In this document: one piece after another, positions 1 to 12,253 of the stretch
Numbering within the stretch: the first letter of the stretch is position 1
How the letters are laid out: each line of letters begins with the position of its first letter
Source: Crocodylus rhombifer
Lineage: Eukaryota > Chordata > Crocodylia > Crocodylidae
Assembly: GCA_038503035.1 (NCBI GenBank)
Contig: JAVSML010024419.1
Location: forward strand, 1 to 64,000
DNA: 64,000 nt
Direction: 5' to 3'
Notes under the pieces: generated by a model
What the model saw: the letters and a program-made list of their open reading frames with translations, nothing else
Database searches by the model: none
What the model was told of the DNA's origin: nothing
Translations under genes and position numbers: made by a program

Positions 1-23
1 CCCCCCCCCCACCCCACCCCCCA
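1..23. repeat. C-rich low-complexity start
   Basis: The window opens with a run of cytosines broken by single adenines. It is simple sequence with no further signal. Confidence 0.9.
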
Positions 24-752
24 ACATACAGCCACCAAGCAAAAGAAACAGCCTTGGTCCAGCTGCAAAATTTCAATACAAGCTACGTTCCTTTAAGAGT
101 GACTATGCCCATGTTCAGCAATCCTGGCAAAGTTGCTCATTTGGAAGAAGAGACAAAGCCATATGCTTGTTGGGTGCGTGATACCCAATTCAACAGTAAA
201 TTCTCCATGCTGAAAGGGGTCCCTCCACCCCCTGTCCCTTTCTACAGGATGACTGGCTGCAGTTTCATCAAGCAAGGTGGGCCACTGCACTGCTCTCTTT
301 CCCATTTGGCCTGCACACTGGCTGCCAGCACAGCGTGTTTACTAGTGCCACGTGTTCCATTTGAGCACACAGCTACAAGGATTGTCTAGTTCATGGAACT
401 GCAGCATGCGTGCTGCAAGCATGCGTGCTGCAAGTGGCATGGGCAGATCAGGAAAGGGGCAGGCAGCACAATGGCAGATAAGGCAGGGAGCAGGGATAAA
501 CCTGGCAGTAACTAGACAAGAAGCAGTTCCCCTTTCCAAGGACTCATTTAGGTGCAGGGCACCACCTAGGTTATCCTTCGTAAGGGAGTTCTGCTACTGT
601 GACAATGGTAATATCAAAATCACAGGCCTCAGTTACCTTGAGCAGTCTTTGTTCGTGGGCATTATTTCCTGTACTCACCCTGGGCATCCCTCTAGGATTC
701 TTGTGCATATTCACCAAGTAAAAGCTATTCCCTTTCAGTGAAGGAATATGTG
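24..752. other. Unassigned sequence, no gene seen
   Basis: Open frames of 111 and 129 codons cross this stretch on +, but they show no domain, no codon bias and no splice context that I recognise. A short direct duplication (gcatgcgtgctgcaa, twice) lies near 405-432. I see no supported gene. Confidence 0.5.
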
Positions 753-895
753 ATCATCATCATCATCTGATGAAGCAGGCTGCAGCCCACAGGAGCCCAT
801 GCCTCCCTGAACGAGTTAATCCATAAGGTGCCATCCCGCTCTGCCTTCTGCCTAATTTCAGACTAACACAGATAACTATCTCTCTCTCTTTCATC
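753..895 (+). repeat. SINE/Penelope-like 3' tail with hammerhead-like core
   Basis: A CAT microsatellite runs into CTGATGA at 767-773. This is followed by a GC-rich arm pair (gcaggct / agcccac), then agga, then later text resembling 'ataaggtgcca' and 'cagactaacacag'. The order matches a dispersed reptile repeat whose consensus, as I remember it, reads CTGATGA, a stem of about 7 bp, GAAA, then a 'ctaaggtgccac ... acagactaacacgg' tail. CTGATGA-stem-GAAA is the conserved core of hammerhead ribozymes, which are known from Penelope-like elements and some short retroelements. Here GAAA has decayed to AGGA, so this copy should not cleave. Membership in the dispersed repeat is fairly likely. The ribozyme reading is inference. 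Confidence 0.5.
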
Positions 896-904
896 ATCAC
901 AGTT

Positions 905-1012
905 ATATCTAGGAGCCCTCGTCACGAACTAGATACCACTGTGCCAGGTACTACTCAAACATGGAAAAAAATGTATGGCCAAGTCTCAGATCCAGAGAGC
1001 TTACAATCCACT
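905..1012 (+). repeat. Ancient dispersed repeat (gcttacaatc type)
   Basis: The segment contains 'actgtgccaggtact' followed by 'cagagagcttacaatcca'. This is the order seen in a very common reptile/bird repeat ('attgtgctaggcactgtacaaac ... agagcttacaatct'). The copy is degenerate and its boundaries are approximate. Related copies appear near 42712 and, in reverse, near 15838. Confidence 0.4.
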
Positions 1013-3685
1013 AGCCTGCCTCCCTCCCTTCTTGGCTGGTGGTTCAGTCGACACTTCTACAATGGATTCAAACCGGCTTGAAATAGAGAAAACAAGAAAA
1101 AAAGGGTGGGGGGCAGGATTCAAAGGAGATATGGGAACACACATGGCTTCTTCCTTTCTCCTTGGAAAAAATCCTGGGTTTTTCATTCCCCTTCTTCACC
1201 AGGAGGGCAAACCTGAGAACCTTCTTCACTGGCTGCTATCTGAGCAGGTGCTGCACTGAAGCTACCTCTGGGGCAATGCAGAGGCCATGCGGCTCTGCTG
1301 GACAGTGCTACGCATTTGGCGTAGGGTGAGTTGGGATGAGATACAGACCAGGGGGTCAAAACTGGCACGTGCTTTTGTGGATCTTCAGTAGTTGTAAGTG
1401 GGCAGGTTGTCGGGTGGACCTGAACCCGAAAGCTCCTCCAAGCATGCTGAGGACGATGAATGCAGAGTGCAGTACCACCTACCAGGCAGCAGCACCAGCA
1501 CTTCGTGTAACAAGCAGGGTTTTCCTGGAGAGGTCGCCCACCTGCACGCTGACCATGCCTGACCCCGTGTTTACCCTGAACAGGGCACAAAGGTTGTCCT
1601 TTGAAAATGACTCGGCTCGGCCTTTATAACAGAGACACACAGCTGTGAGATGATGCTTTTTTTTTTTTTCAAGTGGGTATTTAATGCATTGGAAAGCATT
1701 CATTCTTCCTAATGGAGCCAGAAACGTGAGTGAATAGCTAAAGATATGCTGCTGTTCAAAACCCCTTCTGGACATGATTTTGGCTGTCAAGAAGAATCAA
1801 AGCAGGATTTCATTCACGCCAGCAGCTTCCCTCAAACTGCCCTTTCAATAGGACGAGCGCACTGACAGCAGAACCCTCCGCTGGAGGCAAGTCTGCAAGG
1901 CTTTGGATCTCCCACACTCACAGACTTACTGTCATGTATCTATCGGCTGAAAAACCAGGCTGAAAAGAAAAGAGAAAACCCACTTCATTACCGAGAATCA
2001 AAAAAAATACAAAGGAGAGAAAAGGAAGTGGGGAGAAGAAAGCAGCCCAGGCCTGAGCTTTACCCTCCAATAGAATGAGGATCGGTAACAAATTACAACT
2101 TACAACACCCATTGCAATAAAGCAGGCAGACGATTCTGCTGCAGTGTTATAAACCAAAGCCTCTGGGAGAGATTTTCTGGCTCTTGCAAGATAGCACAAG
2201 CATTTTTGTGAGCTACAGAGAGCAAAAGCACACTTGGTGCAATGTGTGGGTATATCACACAGGCAAATGTGGCCTCGCACATATGCATGGGAATGCACAC
2301 ACACAGTGGGGTGTGGGCACCCAGATTCTGATGTCAGTTCAACAGTCGTAATCTAATGTCAAGCCCGAGTGTACTTGAAACTAGAATCTGAACCCAAAAG
2401 AGAAATTCATTGTTATACAACAGGGGGAAAAATTTGAAGGAAATTCTACAGGAAAAATCAGCAGTGCTTTAAAGATGAACTGATTTCCCTGTCATCTCTA
2501 GCAATGAGCAAAGCACTGAAGAAAAAAAATATCTAAGAGGGAAAAAATATTCCATAAAGTTCAAGCTGTAGAATATATTGACGTTAAACTTATGAGAGCC
2601 ATCTAAAAAAGAACTCCAAAGCAGTCAAGCTTGCACAGCTGAATTCACACTGACAAATAAATAGCAATTACTAAGGTCCATTCAGTGAATTTCCTTCCCC
2701 CAAATCACCATTATTATTATTTACATGATAAGGCCAATAAAATAAGCTTCCTAAGCATTTGTAAAGCAACTACCTCTGTACCTTGTGGGTGTAAAATCAT
2801 GAAACATAAATAGGTATTAGCATGATAATAAAAAATAGGCACAATAGCAAAGTGCACATTAAGGAAAAGGCTGCTCTTTAGAGAGGGTTTCTGGAAACAG
2901 TATGAACCAAAAGAGCAAGGCCTTTGCGTCTATGTGTAATGCACTGGATAAAGAAACCATATACATTATTCTGCATCTTTTGCTTGCATGGCAGCCTCTG
3001 TACTGCCAGCAAGAGGCTGGGTCCAAGTCTATAATGAGTTAGAGTAGTAAGTCAGTGCCTGTCAGCATTAACTCCAGGTCATCAGTTTATACCCACTGCA
3101 AACCATGGCTGCCTGGCTGACTCAGCTACTCCCCCTCAATATGCTTCTATGCAGTGAACATCGATCCTTCTCATATGCCCTGAAAAATTAGCAGAACCTC
3201 TACCATGTTGTCAAGTCGACACCTACTGAAATGGTGCAGTGCTCCACGTGCTTAAAAGCTGAATGCCTGTAAATCTGTTCTTCATGCCTCCTGGGACAAG
3301 GCAGCAAGATTAGCTCTTTAACTCAGTGAAGCCAGCAGGTGAGCCCAAAAGCAAATCTGCAGGCCCATGGGGCTAAAATGAAGACATTTTAGTCAAGAGA
3401 TTAAGGGGAAATTGTTCCAAAGCAGAATGGAATTCAGCTCTGTAGGCTGCCTTGACGCCTTACCAGGACTGGGTGGAATGGCTACTTTCTTGCGGCGTCG
3501 TATCCATATCACAGAGCCCAGCACCAAGAGAGGCATCTACTGCAGTTAGTATGAGCCAGAGGCCAATAACTGAATTCAAAGTTAATGATCCGCATGCCCG
3601 AAAGGAAGCAGCCTCTTATATCTGCACGTGTAGTATCATAGACTGCTGTCTTAACTACAAGATCAGCTGTCAGTGCAGGGGTTAC
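1013..3685. other. Unassigned sequence, no gene seen
   Basis: This is AT-moderate single-copy-looking DNA with a T run near 1659-1671. Open frames up to 135 codons occur on both strands and overlap one another, which suggests chance. I recognise no exon, RNA gene or repeat here. Confidence 0.5.
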
Positions 3686-3689
3686 CACA

Positions 3690-3800
3690 AGAACCTGAAA
3701 ATCAAGAGACATAAGTTCTATTTCTGACTCCGCTAAGTAATTTCTCCAGAGGAATCACTTTGGTGCCCTATACCTCAGTCTCCCAATGGTGGTAGCAATG
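3690..3800 (+). repeat. Possible MIR SINE fragment
   Basis: The order 'ttctgactccgctaagtaa' followed by 'acctcagtctcccaatgg' resembles the central MIR segment (tgactt...taacctct...cctcagtttccccatc). It is degenerate and short, so the call is tentative. Confidence 0.3.
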
Positions 3801-3804
3801 TCAG

Positions 3805-6800
3805 TGTATTTAAAAACCCATATGACCTCCACAGAGAAGGTATTATGCAAGTACAAGATATTATTACAATGGTGGTTCTTCATAAGGGGTAAGTGATAAC
3901 TGCAACACTCTCATTGTCCACGCAGTATCTGCATAGTGAATATGTAGAAAAATCCCTTCTACAGGGTTGTTCATGCTGCACCCTTCAGTTAAAAATTGAC
4001 ATTGAATATTTATAACATGCAGATATACACATTTCTCTACTGACACAGGAGTCAGAAAAAGATACCTGACATATTTACCACATCATTTAATAAAATCTAG
4101 GATACATGAATATTCAAATCATGCACAAAAAATAATGAAAAGATTCCAGCTATTAAGACATGGACTCAAATGAGTCATATTTGGAATATTTATTCTCTCA
4201 AACATATGCCTAGTCAGGATAGATGTATGCAGCATCTATCCCGAGATGAAAGGGGTTCACCTTCTGCTGGGGTCCACCTTCTAAAAAAAGGAAAACATTT
4301 TAATCATGGCTGCCATTAAGATGTCTATAGCTTGATAACTTTGACCTGCAGTGAAAAAAAAACCCTTTATAAAAATATAAATAAATAAATGAAGGTTTGT
4401 ATGTATGAGAAGGCCAAGACTTCACCCAGTGCTTTAAACCTTAGAAAGATTAAGAGGCACAAAGACTTCCTGCTACCAGAAGCTTACTTCTTACTTCCTG
4501 GATAACAACACATCTTTCATCATCATGACAATGAAAAAGCCGCCTGCCTTGCAACTAAATTCTTCCTTTACTTGCTTGAGTGAAGGCCTGAGAAGTATAA
4601 AGGAAAGCTCAACATTTGATAAGGTATTTGACCCTTATATAAGGTTAGCTCTGCTTGAGTAGAGCCAAACTGGATAAGCTAATAGGCACTGTTCTTATTT
4701 AGTCTTGATAAGAACTGGCTAGCAGGCGGGGTCCTGGACAGAGCACTTAAAGTTAATAGAGCTCTCTAGATGGGCAGAAGTACTGTAGAAACGTGGTCTC
4801 AGAAGCTACAAGACAGCAGCAGAGGTGAGCAAGGGGGAAGAATTTCATTACAGATACAAAATTCCTACAGTTTTCCATTTGCACCCATTTTTCACCTTCC
4901 CTGAACTTAGCCTGCATAAATTTGGAATTTATTCCAACCATTTGACTTCAATGGTGATGCTAGCTTATGCAGACACAGGAACGGGGTTTGGATTTGAGTT
5001 GATTCTTATCCAAATTTAGAATTGCTAAAAGCTTCAAATCTGAATGTACAGCCTGAAATTTGGCTTAGCTCTAGTCAGCTAGGAGAGAGAGGCCAACTGG
5101 AACTGAGGCGATAGCTCTCCAAACAAAGCATGATCTGTTAGGAAATTCAAGTGAGTTTAACTTCTTTTACTCTGTAATTACATGGTTCATTCTAACACTT
5201 ACTGGTTCCAACTAGCATTATAAGCATCTGAAAATCGTGGCAAAAATAAGCATTTGACTATTTTTATCACAATGGTATTGGAGATGGCCTTCATTTATCC
5301 TCCCAGCCCCTCTCATTGGTTTCATAAAATAGCAAAAAGATGGTTACTGCAATAGAACCTGTTCATCCCATGTTGGCCTCGTCAGCCACCGTTGGACCCA
5401 CAGAAAAGGCAATCGTGGAAGACTGCAAGGAATTGTCGATGATGATGATGATGGTTACTGGACAGTTACTGTTGGCAAATTCTGGCATTTTAAGATGATC
5501 GCTCCCCTGGTGGACTTTGCTGGTGATAGCTGCAACTCGACTGGAAGCAGAGTATAACAGGTATTTTCAAGGATACCCGTTCTTACAGCTTTATCATCCA
5601 GATTTCCCCCCCAAAATAAATATGGATGGTTGAGAAAAGCAGCCAACATATTGGGAGTCATTCTGACCAGAATCTCGAAGCATATTGCAGTTTTAAACAG
5701 TCAAACTTAGCTGCAATTACTAATCCAGCCACGAAGAGAGCCACCACCTGGCAATATCTGGATGCATTTTACATGCCTTAAGTTAAGCCACTAGCAGTCC
5801 AAAAGAGTTCATAAAGTCTAAGAAAAATAACTGAGGTTCAGTTAAGGTCTACAAACCTTGACTTCCTCCCTAAATACAAGCCAATACATTTTTCCTTCAT
5901 TTAACTGGTCAGTGCCAATGTGGAAGCTCATAGCCAGGTCACGACATAGGAAATTCTTTCTGCATGTGATGAAGCCCACACTTACCATACTTCCAATGAG
6001 CATGAGTTCCCAGGGCAACGCATTTTCAAAAACACCCTGCCTCTTGCTCCACCACTGCCAGCATTTGTCCTCAGCCCAGTAGACTCTTCTGTTCAGTAAC
6101 ATGATAGTCAGTGTAGAGAGTCAGAAATGATGAACTGCTCTTCAAGACACCTTGGATTTCGGCCAGTTAGGGATTTTGCACATTAGCAGCAGTATTAGGA
6201 TCACTTTACATTGTGTTGTTCATAAAACTATTGAAAGATTGAAGCTGTATTGTGCTATAAGCAATGCATAAACACAGTGGAGCCTCTGCCCCAATGAGCT
6301 GGCTAATCTACATACTAACTGGCACTTTGAATTTCGGCAAGAAGCCCATAGATGAAAGTGTAGGGAACCAGCGCACAGGCATGATGTGTTCTAGCTGGGC
6401 GACCGCACCTCCTTCTAGCTGCTGTCAGGCATTGCTGAATGACTTTCATGCTTAATGCAATATAAAATATGCTGGGGCCACTGTGGCTATAGACAGCAAG
6501 GTGACAGTGGCTCGGACAAGGTCCGAATTACAGAGGGAAGGGTACAATGTCATTATCGGCTAAATATTAAACTAGAGACTGTCTCTGAGAGCTCTCTTTC
6601 CCTTCTGTGGGGACATCACAGGTGTTAAATCTGGCCAGACTGTCCTCAAATTTACCCCCTCTGCTTTGTATTCCTTGCAGTCAGAGCTAGTATGGATATA
6701 AAACACATATATTCAGATTTGATACTATTACAGTGGCTGCGTGAAAGCTTTTATGCCATTAAACCCGCCTGATGATCTCTTTATAGCTTTATATGCTGCA

Positions 6801-9440
6801 CTCACTCTAAGGAGAGAATGCCAAAGCCACGTTATCTGGGTAATTCACATTCCCTCTCGCCACCGCATGCACAGTTTCTAGATCCCAGGCTCCAAAACTG
6901 CTTTCAGAGGGAAGGAGGGTTTATTAGCTGGAGTAATTCTGCGTGAGCACATCTCCATGCATGTCTGTGTGCGCACAACCATGTGACAAAGAGGAGCAAA
7001 AGGAAATGAACCAAAGTCAGGAACTTTCCTAGCCGAACCAAAGAAATGTAACCAGTACAAAGTATCCACCTAGCTAATAGGGTAACAGCTCTCCCTCCTG
7101 TTCTCAGGTACTGTAACCCTTACCAGTCCTCCTTTGTCTAATACCATCAGCACAGATTTCTAAAGCACCTCCCATCACAAAGTACCTTTGGACACATTCA
7201 TAAATTCAGCTCCATGTGGCAGGTAACTAAGTGTCACTGTCCTTATTAGGAGGATGGAGAGTCTGTGCAGTAAAAGTAAGTAGCAGGCACTAGCAGAAAG
7301 TTGCAGAGCAGAGAACAAGGCTCTCTTATTTACAGTCTTGTATCTTCCCTGCCAGCTCACCCTTCCTCCCCTGTTCTTCACACATCTCAGTGCAGAACAC
7401 AGCTAGGATGAACAAACCGCAAACATCAAATTACAGGCAGCAAAGCCTTCAATTTATATTTAAAAATAGTGGCTGTATCACCCAATTGGATCACTCCAGT
7501 GAGAATAAATACACCAGAAAAGAACAAGGAGTATAAATTTCCTTCATCCCTTAAACAGCAATTGGAAGGGATGGATTAATTAGTAACAACCCTGAAAGAA
7601 GAGCCAGGGTTAAAGGGAACACACAGCACTTCACCTTCATCCCCCCACCCCCCAATATATCACAGAAAAAAAAGCCTGAGTTATCAAGATGATAATAACT
7701 GATAGTCCCTGCTCCTACTGAAACCCCTTTGTTAGTAGCAGGACCAGGGCCTCAGAGCCAATCTTGCTGTTCCAATATGAAAGCCACCAGAAAGGTATGA
7801 ACTCTGATGGTTGTGGCAGTAGGTGTAATAAAAAGGTGTCAAGATGACAGCTCCTGAATGCAAAACTATCCCCCAGATAATCTTAAAAGAAATGTATTCC
7901 TTGCCTTAGCTCCAGTCCCACACCCCTCTCCCCACATTTTAACATCACATTTTTTTTCTTTCTAGCAAAGAAGGGGAAAATAGTAGACAACAAAGAAGAG
8001 AATGGCTCAATTTTTGGTTTGATTCTGTGTGTTTGTTTAATCTGCCTCAAGAGGAGGAAGTAGCAAAGCTTTAAGGAAGTAATTTTCCTGCCCCAAAATG
8101 CTGATTAAATAAGTGATGCGAGGAGTATGGATGTCATGTTGTGGACAAAGACCAAGTGGGCAACTACTTAGGTCTACTGATTTGCCTCAGGTGGCAAACG
8201 TTTCCACCTGGGTGCAGGCAATGGTGAGCGCAGCAGGAATGTGTCCCCACACACCCGTTCCTTTCTTCCTCCCAGATTTTAAGGGCTACATAACCCCTGC
8301 AGGCCTACATGAACTCATAAGGCCCATGTAAAAGAACCTCTCAACTTTGGCAATTATTCTTACAAAGTAAAGAAGCTTCAAGGACCTTTCGCACTTAAAA
8401 ATTCAAAACTCATCACCTATAGGGCTGCCTTTGACGTGAAAATCAGGCCTGTTGACCCTCATTTCAGGGGTGTACAAGAATGGAGAGACTCACCTCACAT
8501 CTCCACTTGGACAAGGTTTGTTGCTACAGGCTGATTAGCTGCCCTGCTGAGGAGTTCCTGTTTCATCTAAGTCTGATGGCCACAGTTTGGTATTTTAGGG
8601 AGCAGCCTGGATTAACAGATTCATGGATAAAGTAGGGAATTTATTTGACTGAAATCATCTCTATCTTAACATAACAATGATTTCTCCCCATTTCACAAGG
8701 GTGTTGTAACTGCCAGCTGCTAGTCCTGTGCTAGAATTCACTTGAATGTGCACAAAAGGCCCCAATGGCTGCCGGTCCAGTGACCTTTTGCTCTTTGAAG
8801 GGTAATCTTTGGAGGGAAAATAAGTTTTAGACACAAGTAGCAATACAAATGGGCAGCCAGGCTCCCCTTCAACAGCAGGAGGGGCAGGTAAAGATGGCCA
8901 TAAGATCCCTGTGTCCTGTTCTACTGAAGTATTCAGCTATGTTTTGGACCACTCAAAAACCATCTCTCAGCCCCTTCCCCAAATCCAAAAGACGTTGTTA
9001 TTATACGGATAGAAATCACAAGAGCATGGGGATGACGTGAAAAACCACTTCAAAGGCTCATCCCAAATTCCTAAGCTGACGTTTTATACCCAGTAAGTCA
9101 GGGAGCTTTAGAAGGTATTTGTGGGAGGCAGCATCAGCAATCCCAACAATCCATGAATGTACATACTCTGGCCCTTGAAACTGAGAGGGAGACCTCACAT
9201 AGCAGAGTTCAAAGCCCAGGCTAATATACATGCAGTGAGAAAAGCTTTGAGAAATAAGATGTTGCGCGTCCTGCAAGCTTTAGTATTTGCGTCATAAGAG
9301 CCAACTCCACTGAAGCACGTTGCGAACTGACTCAATGTACATGAGCGATAAGGTCCCAATACTGTGCTTTCAAAGCCTGCCCATGGCAGAGGATTTCAGG
9401 TCAGAGATCTGAGAGCCTTGCAGATGCTTTTCTGATATCC
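3805..9440. other. Long unassigned stretch, no gene seen
   Basis: This stretch holds only simple features: an AAAT run near 4377-4391, a GAT run near 5437-5453, and scattered open frames under 90 codons. I see no recognisable domain, tRNA, or CR1 or hAT end. Diverged repeats or distal regulatory DNA may be present but cannot be shown by eye. Confidence 0.45.
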
Positions 9441-9760
9441 TCCTCTGACACGCAGAAGTGAGGTTTCCAGGTTTGCTGCCAGACCAAAGACAGGGCTGCT
9501 TGGAAAGTGGCCTCGGCAGGCACGTTAGTAGCTATGATTGGCGATTATCAGAGCAGTGCAGAATGGTCAGTAGGGGAACTCTTCCGAGGGACGGCAATGG
9601 ATCGTCATTCCGCAGAACGAGCTGCTGTTCTGCAGGCTGTCTACAGCAGCCAAACAGCATCAGAACTGATGGGCTCTTTGGAAATACATGTGGGAAATCA
9701 CCATCTCATAGCTGCTGTCTCAAAGGAAAGGATTTGTGAATAGCTCTTAATAAATGCTCT
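9440..9760 (+). other. Possible non-coding terminal exon or chance ORF
   Basis: A 78-codon frame (9507-9743) and an overlapping 93-codon frame in another phase (9458-9739) end just before an AATAAA hexamer at 9749-9754. I do not recognise either product. The polyadenylation hexamer close behind the stops is the only gene-like hint. There is no clear upstream acceptor or homologous domain, so chance is the more likely explanation. Confidence 0.15.
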
Positions 9761-10082
9761 GGTCCTTTTCTGCCATCATTGTGTGGCACAGTTATTCCCA
9801 AAAGAATCTGATCTGACCACGCACTAATCAGAGACAACTAGGTGTTAAAGATTGAGGGGTTTGTATTGAGAGGGAGTGAGCATCTAACGTCCGCCTTTAA
9901 CGCCTGCAGGATGTGAAGGTGTTCAGCATCTTACAAGATCAGGCCTTAAAATGCATGTACTGACTGGTAACCCATGAGAAGACAGACAAACCTTCACCTC
10001 TGTTGGCTTGTTTGCTTCTGGGGATTTCCGTGGTGTTCATCATTGCAGCATCTCAGCCCATAGCTCTCTGGAATGTAGGAAA

Positions 10083-10215
10083 ACATCATTATCCCTATTA
10101 TGCAGGTTGGGAAACTGAGACATAAAGTGAATTTACTTGAGTAGGGGAATTAAAGCCCCAATTCTCCTGTATCCCATTTGCATGGCCTTACCAACAGACC
10201 TGTTCTCCTTGCCAA
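10083..10215 (-). repeat. MIR-like SINE
   Basis: The + strand reads 'cattatccctattatgcagg', then 'gggaaactgagacataaagt', then a later 'ttgcatggccttaccaacag'. This is the reverse complement of the conserved MIR core (cctcagtttccccatctgtaaaatggggata) followed by its 5' side. The copy is old and diverged. Confidence 0.55.
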
Positions 10216-10340
10216 TAAAATCCAGGTTCCAAATACATAGGACACAAAGATGTGTAAAAGATAAAGTACTGAAATGATTTGATGTACACAAATGATTTAG
10301 TCAGTCTTGTGAAAGGAGTACATGCTGTGAACTCATACAT

Positions 10341-10607
10341 CAATGGTTCTCAATCTTTTTAGACTCAAGGCACCCCTTGGAAAATCCCAGGTCTTCACTT
10401 TCACTCACTTTCTACTTGGGGGAAAAACAACAGAGCAATTCTTCTGCTGTAAAGAGCTCGGCAGGACCGCATCAGGCCAGGTGTTTTTGACCTATGGATT
10501 CCAGTTTGAAATCTCTGAATCATGCATCTATGTTTGCACCCCTCCCTGTGCTAACATTATATGGCACCCTTAAAGAGCTCTCATGGCATCCCAGTAAAGA
10601 ACCGCTG
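10341..10607 (+). mobile_element. Non-autonomous hAT element
   Basis: It begins caatggttctcaa and ends with a near-inverse (agtaaagaaccgctg). This matches the classic hAT terminus CAGTGGTTCTCAACC...GGTTGAGAACCACTG. Internal 'gactcaaggcaccccttg' near the left end is mirrored by 'ggcatcccagtaaaga' near the right end. There is no transposase. No clean 8 bp target duplication is visible, because the right end abuts another inverted-repeat element. Confidence 0.6.
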
Positions 10608-10780
10608 GGCGCATCTACATGAGATGCTAGGTCACTGTAGCTCATTGCTACAGCATGAACAGCAGGCATGAACAATGTGCAGCAGCTCATTGCTACTGTG
10701 CAGTAGCATGGGAAAAGCCCCATGTGGCATCTGGACTGTGCAACTACAACTGCGAGTCTGGCACACGTGTAGATGTGCCC
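10607..10780. mobile_element. Short MITE with 17 bp terminal inverted repeats
   Basis: The left end gggcgcatctacatgag and the reverse complement of the right end (gggcacatctacacgtg) agree at 14 of 17 positions. The element is 174 bp, has no coding capacity and directly abuts the preceding hAT copy. Its superfamily is uncertain because no target duplication can be read. Confidence 0.5.
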
Positions 10781-10924
10781 GCTGTCGTGGAAAAATAGGG
10801 TCCAGAGGAAAGAATCTAATTCACCCTGCACCCCTGCTCAAAGCAACATCTATACCATACTAAATAAGCTTGTCTAAGCTGCACTTTAATGTCCTAAGGA
10901 TGGAGGAGACCTGTAAAGGGGAGC

Positions 10925-11935
10925 TATGTCCATTAGAAGGAGCATTTTGAAGACCTTCTCAACTGAGACTGCTATTGATGAAAATGCTCTCAACTCCATC
11001 CTGCAATGCCCAGGAATCCCTCCAACCCTTGAGGAGGTGAGGAAAGCCATGAAGCAGATGAAGAACAACAAGGCACCTGGAGCAGATGGAATACCTGCTG
11101 AAATCTGCAAACAGGGAGGGGAGAAGCTCACATCACAGCTTCATGCCTTCATCTGAAGGATATGAATAATAAGGAAATCCCAGAAAAACTCAGGAACACC
11201 TTGACTGTGACAATCTTCAAGAAAGGAAACAAGTCTGACTGTGGAAACTACAGAGGGATTGCCTTGCTGTCCACCACAGGAAAAGGCCGTTGCAAGAACC
11301 CTCCTGAGCCATCTCCTTCCACTTGCTGAAGAGCTCCTCAGAATCTCAGTGTGGGCTTAGGTCTTCAAGAGGCACTGCTGACATGATCTTTACAGCTAGC
11401 TGGCTGCAGGAGAAGTGCTGGGAACAACATATGCCTGTCTACATGGGCTTTTTTGACCTCACAAAAGCTTTCGAATCTGTCAGCCGAGAAGTGTTGTGGC
11501 AGAGCCTTCTGAAGTACTAATGCCCACCAAAATTTGTCACCATTCTCTGCCTGCTCCATGACAGTATGCAAGTGATGGCTCTCAGTAATGGCCCTTTCAC
11601 AAATCCCTTTGAGGTCAGAACAGGAGTTAAGCAAGGCTGCGTCATTGCTCCGCTCCAACACTCTTCTCAATATTTCTTTGCCGCGGTACTACACCTGCCC
11701 ACCAACAAGCTTCCAGCTGGGGTGGAACTAAACTACTGAATCAATGGTAAATTGTTTAACCTCAGCTGACTTTGAGCCAAAACCAAGGCTACCCCAACCT
11801 CAGTCACTGACCTCCAGGATGCTGATGCTGATGTAGTGTGTGTTCACTTGGCAGCAGACCTTCAGGCAATTATCAACATTTTTACTGAAGCGTACAAGAA
11901 AATGGGACTAAGGATGGAGGAAAAAGGGACTAAGT
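10925..11935 (+). mobile_element. LINE fragment (C2H2-tailed family), reverse transcriptase part
   Basis: The piece carries reverse-transcriptase blocks in order, so it is the middle of a non-LTR retrotransposon ORF2-like gene. It is truncated at both ends: the endonuclease, the catalytic second-aspartate motif and the C-terminus are missing. The same family is represented at 22530-25320 and 43655-44400. It runs into a palindromic MITE at 11955. The family resembles elements of fish and reptiles whose proteins end in a C2H2 finger; I could not settle the clade name (RTE- or L2-like). Confidence 0.7.
10926..11690 (+). pseudogene. Broken LINE reverse transcriptase
   Basis: In life this is an RNA-templated DNA polymerase that copies the LINE at its nicked target. 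The first frame (10926-11156) shows the N-terminal palm signature NNKAPGADGIPAEI near residue 48. The next blocks are spread over other frames. A frame at 11323-11520 holds the motif-A region GFFDLTKAFESVSRE, with the first catalytic Asp kept. A further piece near 11620 reads VRTGVKQGCVIAP, the motif-B region. Stops and frameshifts at about 11156, 11320 and 11520 break the gene, and the FADD/YADD-type motif C is not seen. It is a dead copy. Confidence 0.7.
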
Positions 11936-11954
11936 CATGCACTTGAATGACTTA

Positions 11955-12253
11955 GGGAATTTGTACAAGTTTGTGCCACAGCACTGGCGCCCAGTACTGC
12001 AGCACATGCATTTGTATAAACAGCAAAATGTGCATCAATGCTGAGAAAATGGTGGTGGCGTGCTTTTGAACTAAAACACATCAAAGGTGTCTTAGTCCAA
12101 AAGTGCACCACTGCTGATGTACATTTTGCCACTTATACAACTGCACGCGATGCAGCGCAGCAAGCATCAGCTTGCGTGTGGAGACTCGATTCATCGATTT
12201 ATTGCGTCGGATCTCTGGCGCATCACAGCATGAAAAATTGTGTATAAATGCCC
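11955..12253. mobile_element. Palindromic MITE, possibly piggyBac-like
   Basis: The ends are gggaatttgtacaag and, reversed, gggcatttatacaca. Internal blocks are also mirrored: tgcatttgtataaacagc near 12009 against gccacttatacaactgca near 12127, and a central pair around tgcttttgaactaa / ttagtccaaaagtgca. The whole 299 bp could fold into a long hairpin. The right end is followed by TTAA and the left is preceded by CTTA. TTAA next to GGG/CCC ends is the piggyBac pattern, so that class is suggested. There is no coding capacity. Confidence 0.5.
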
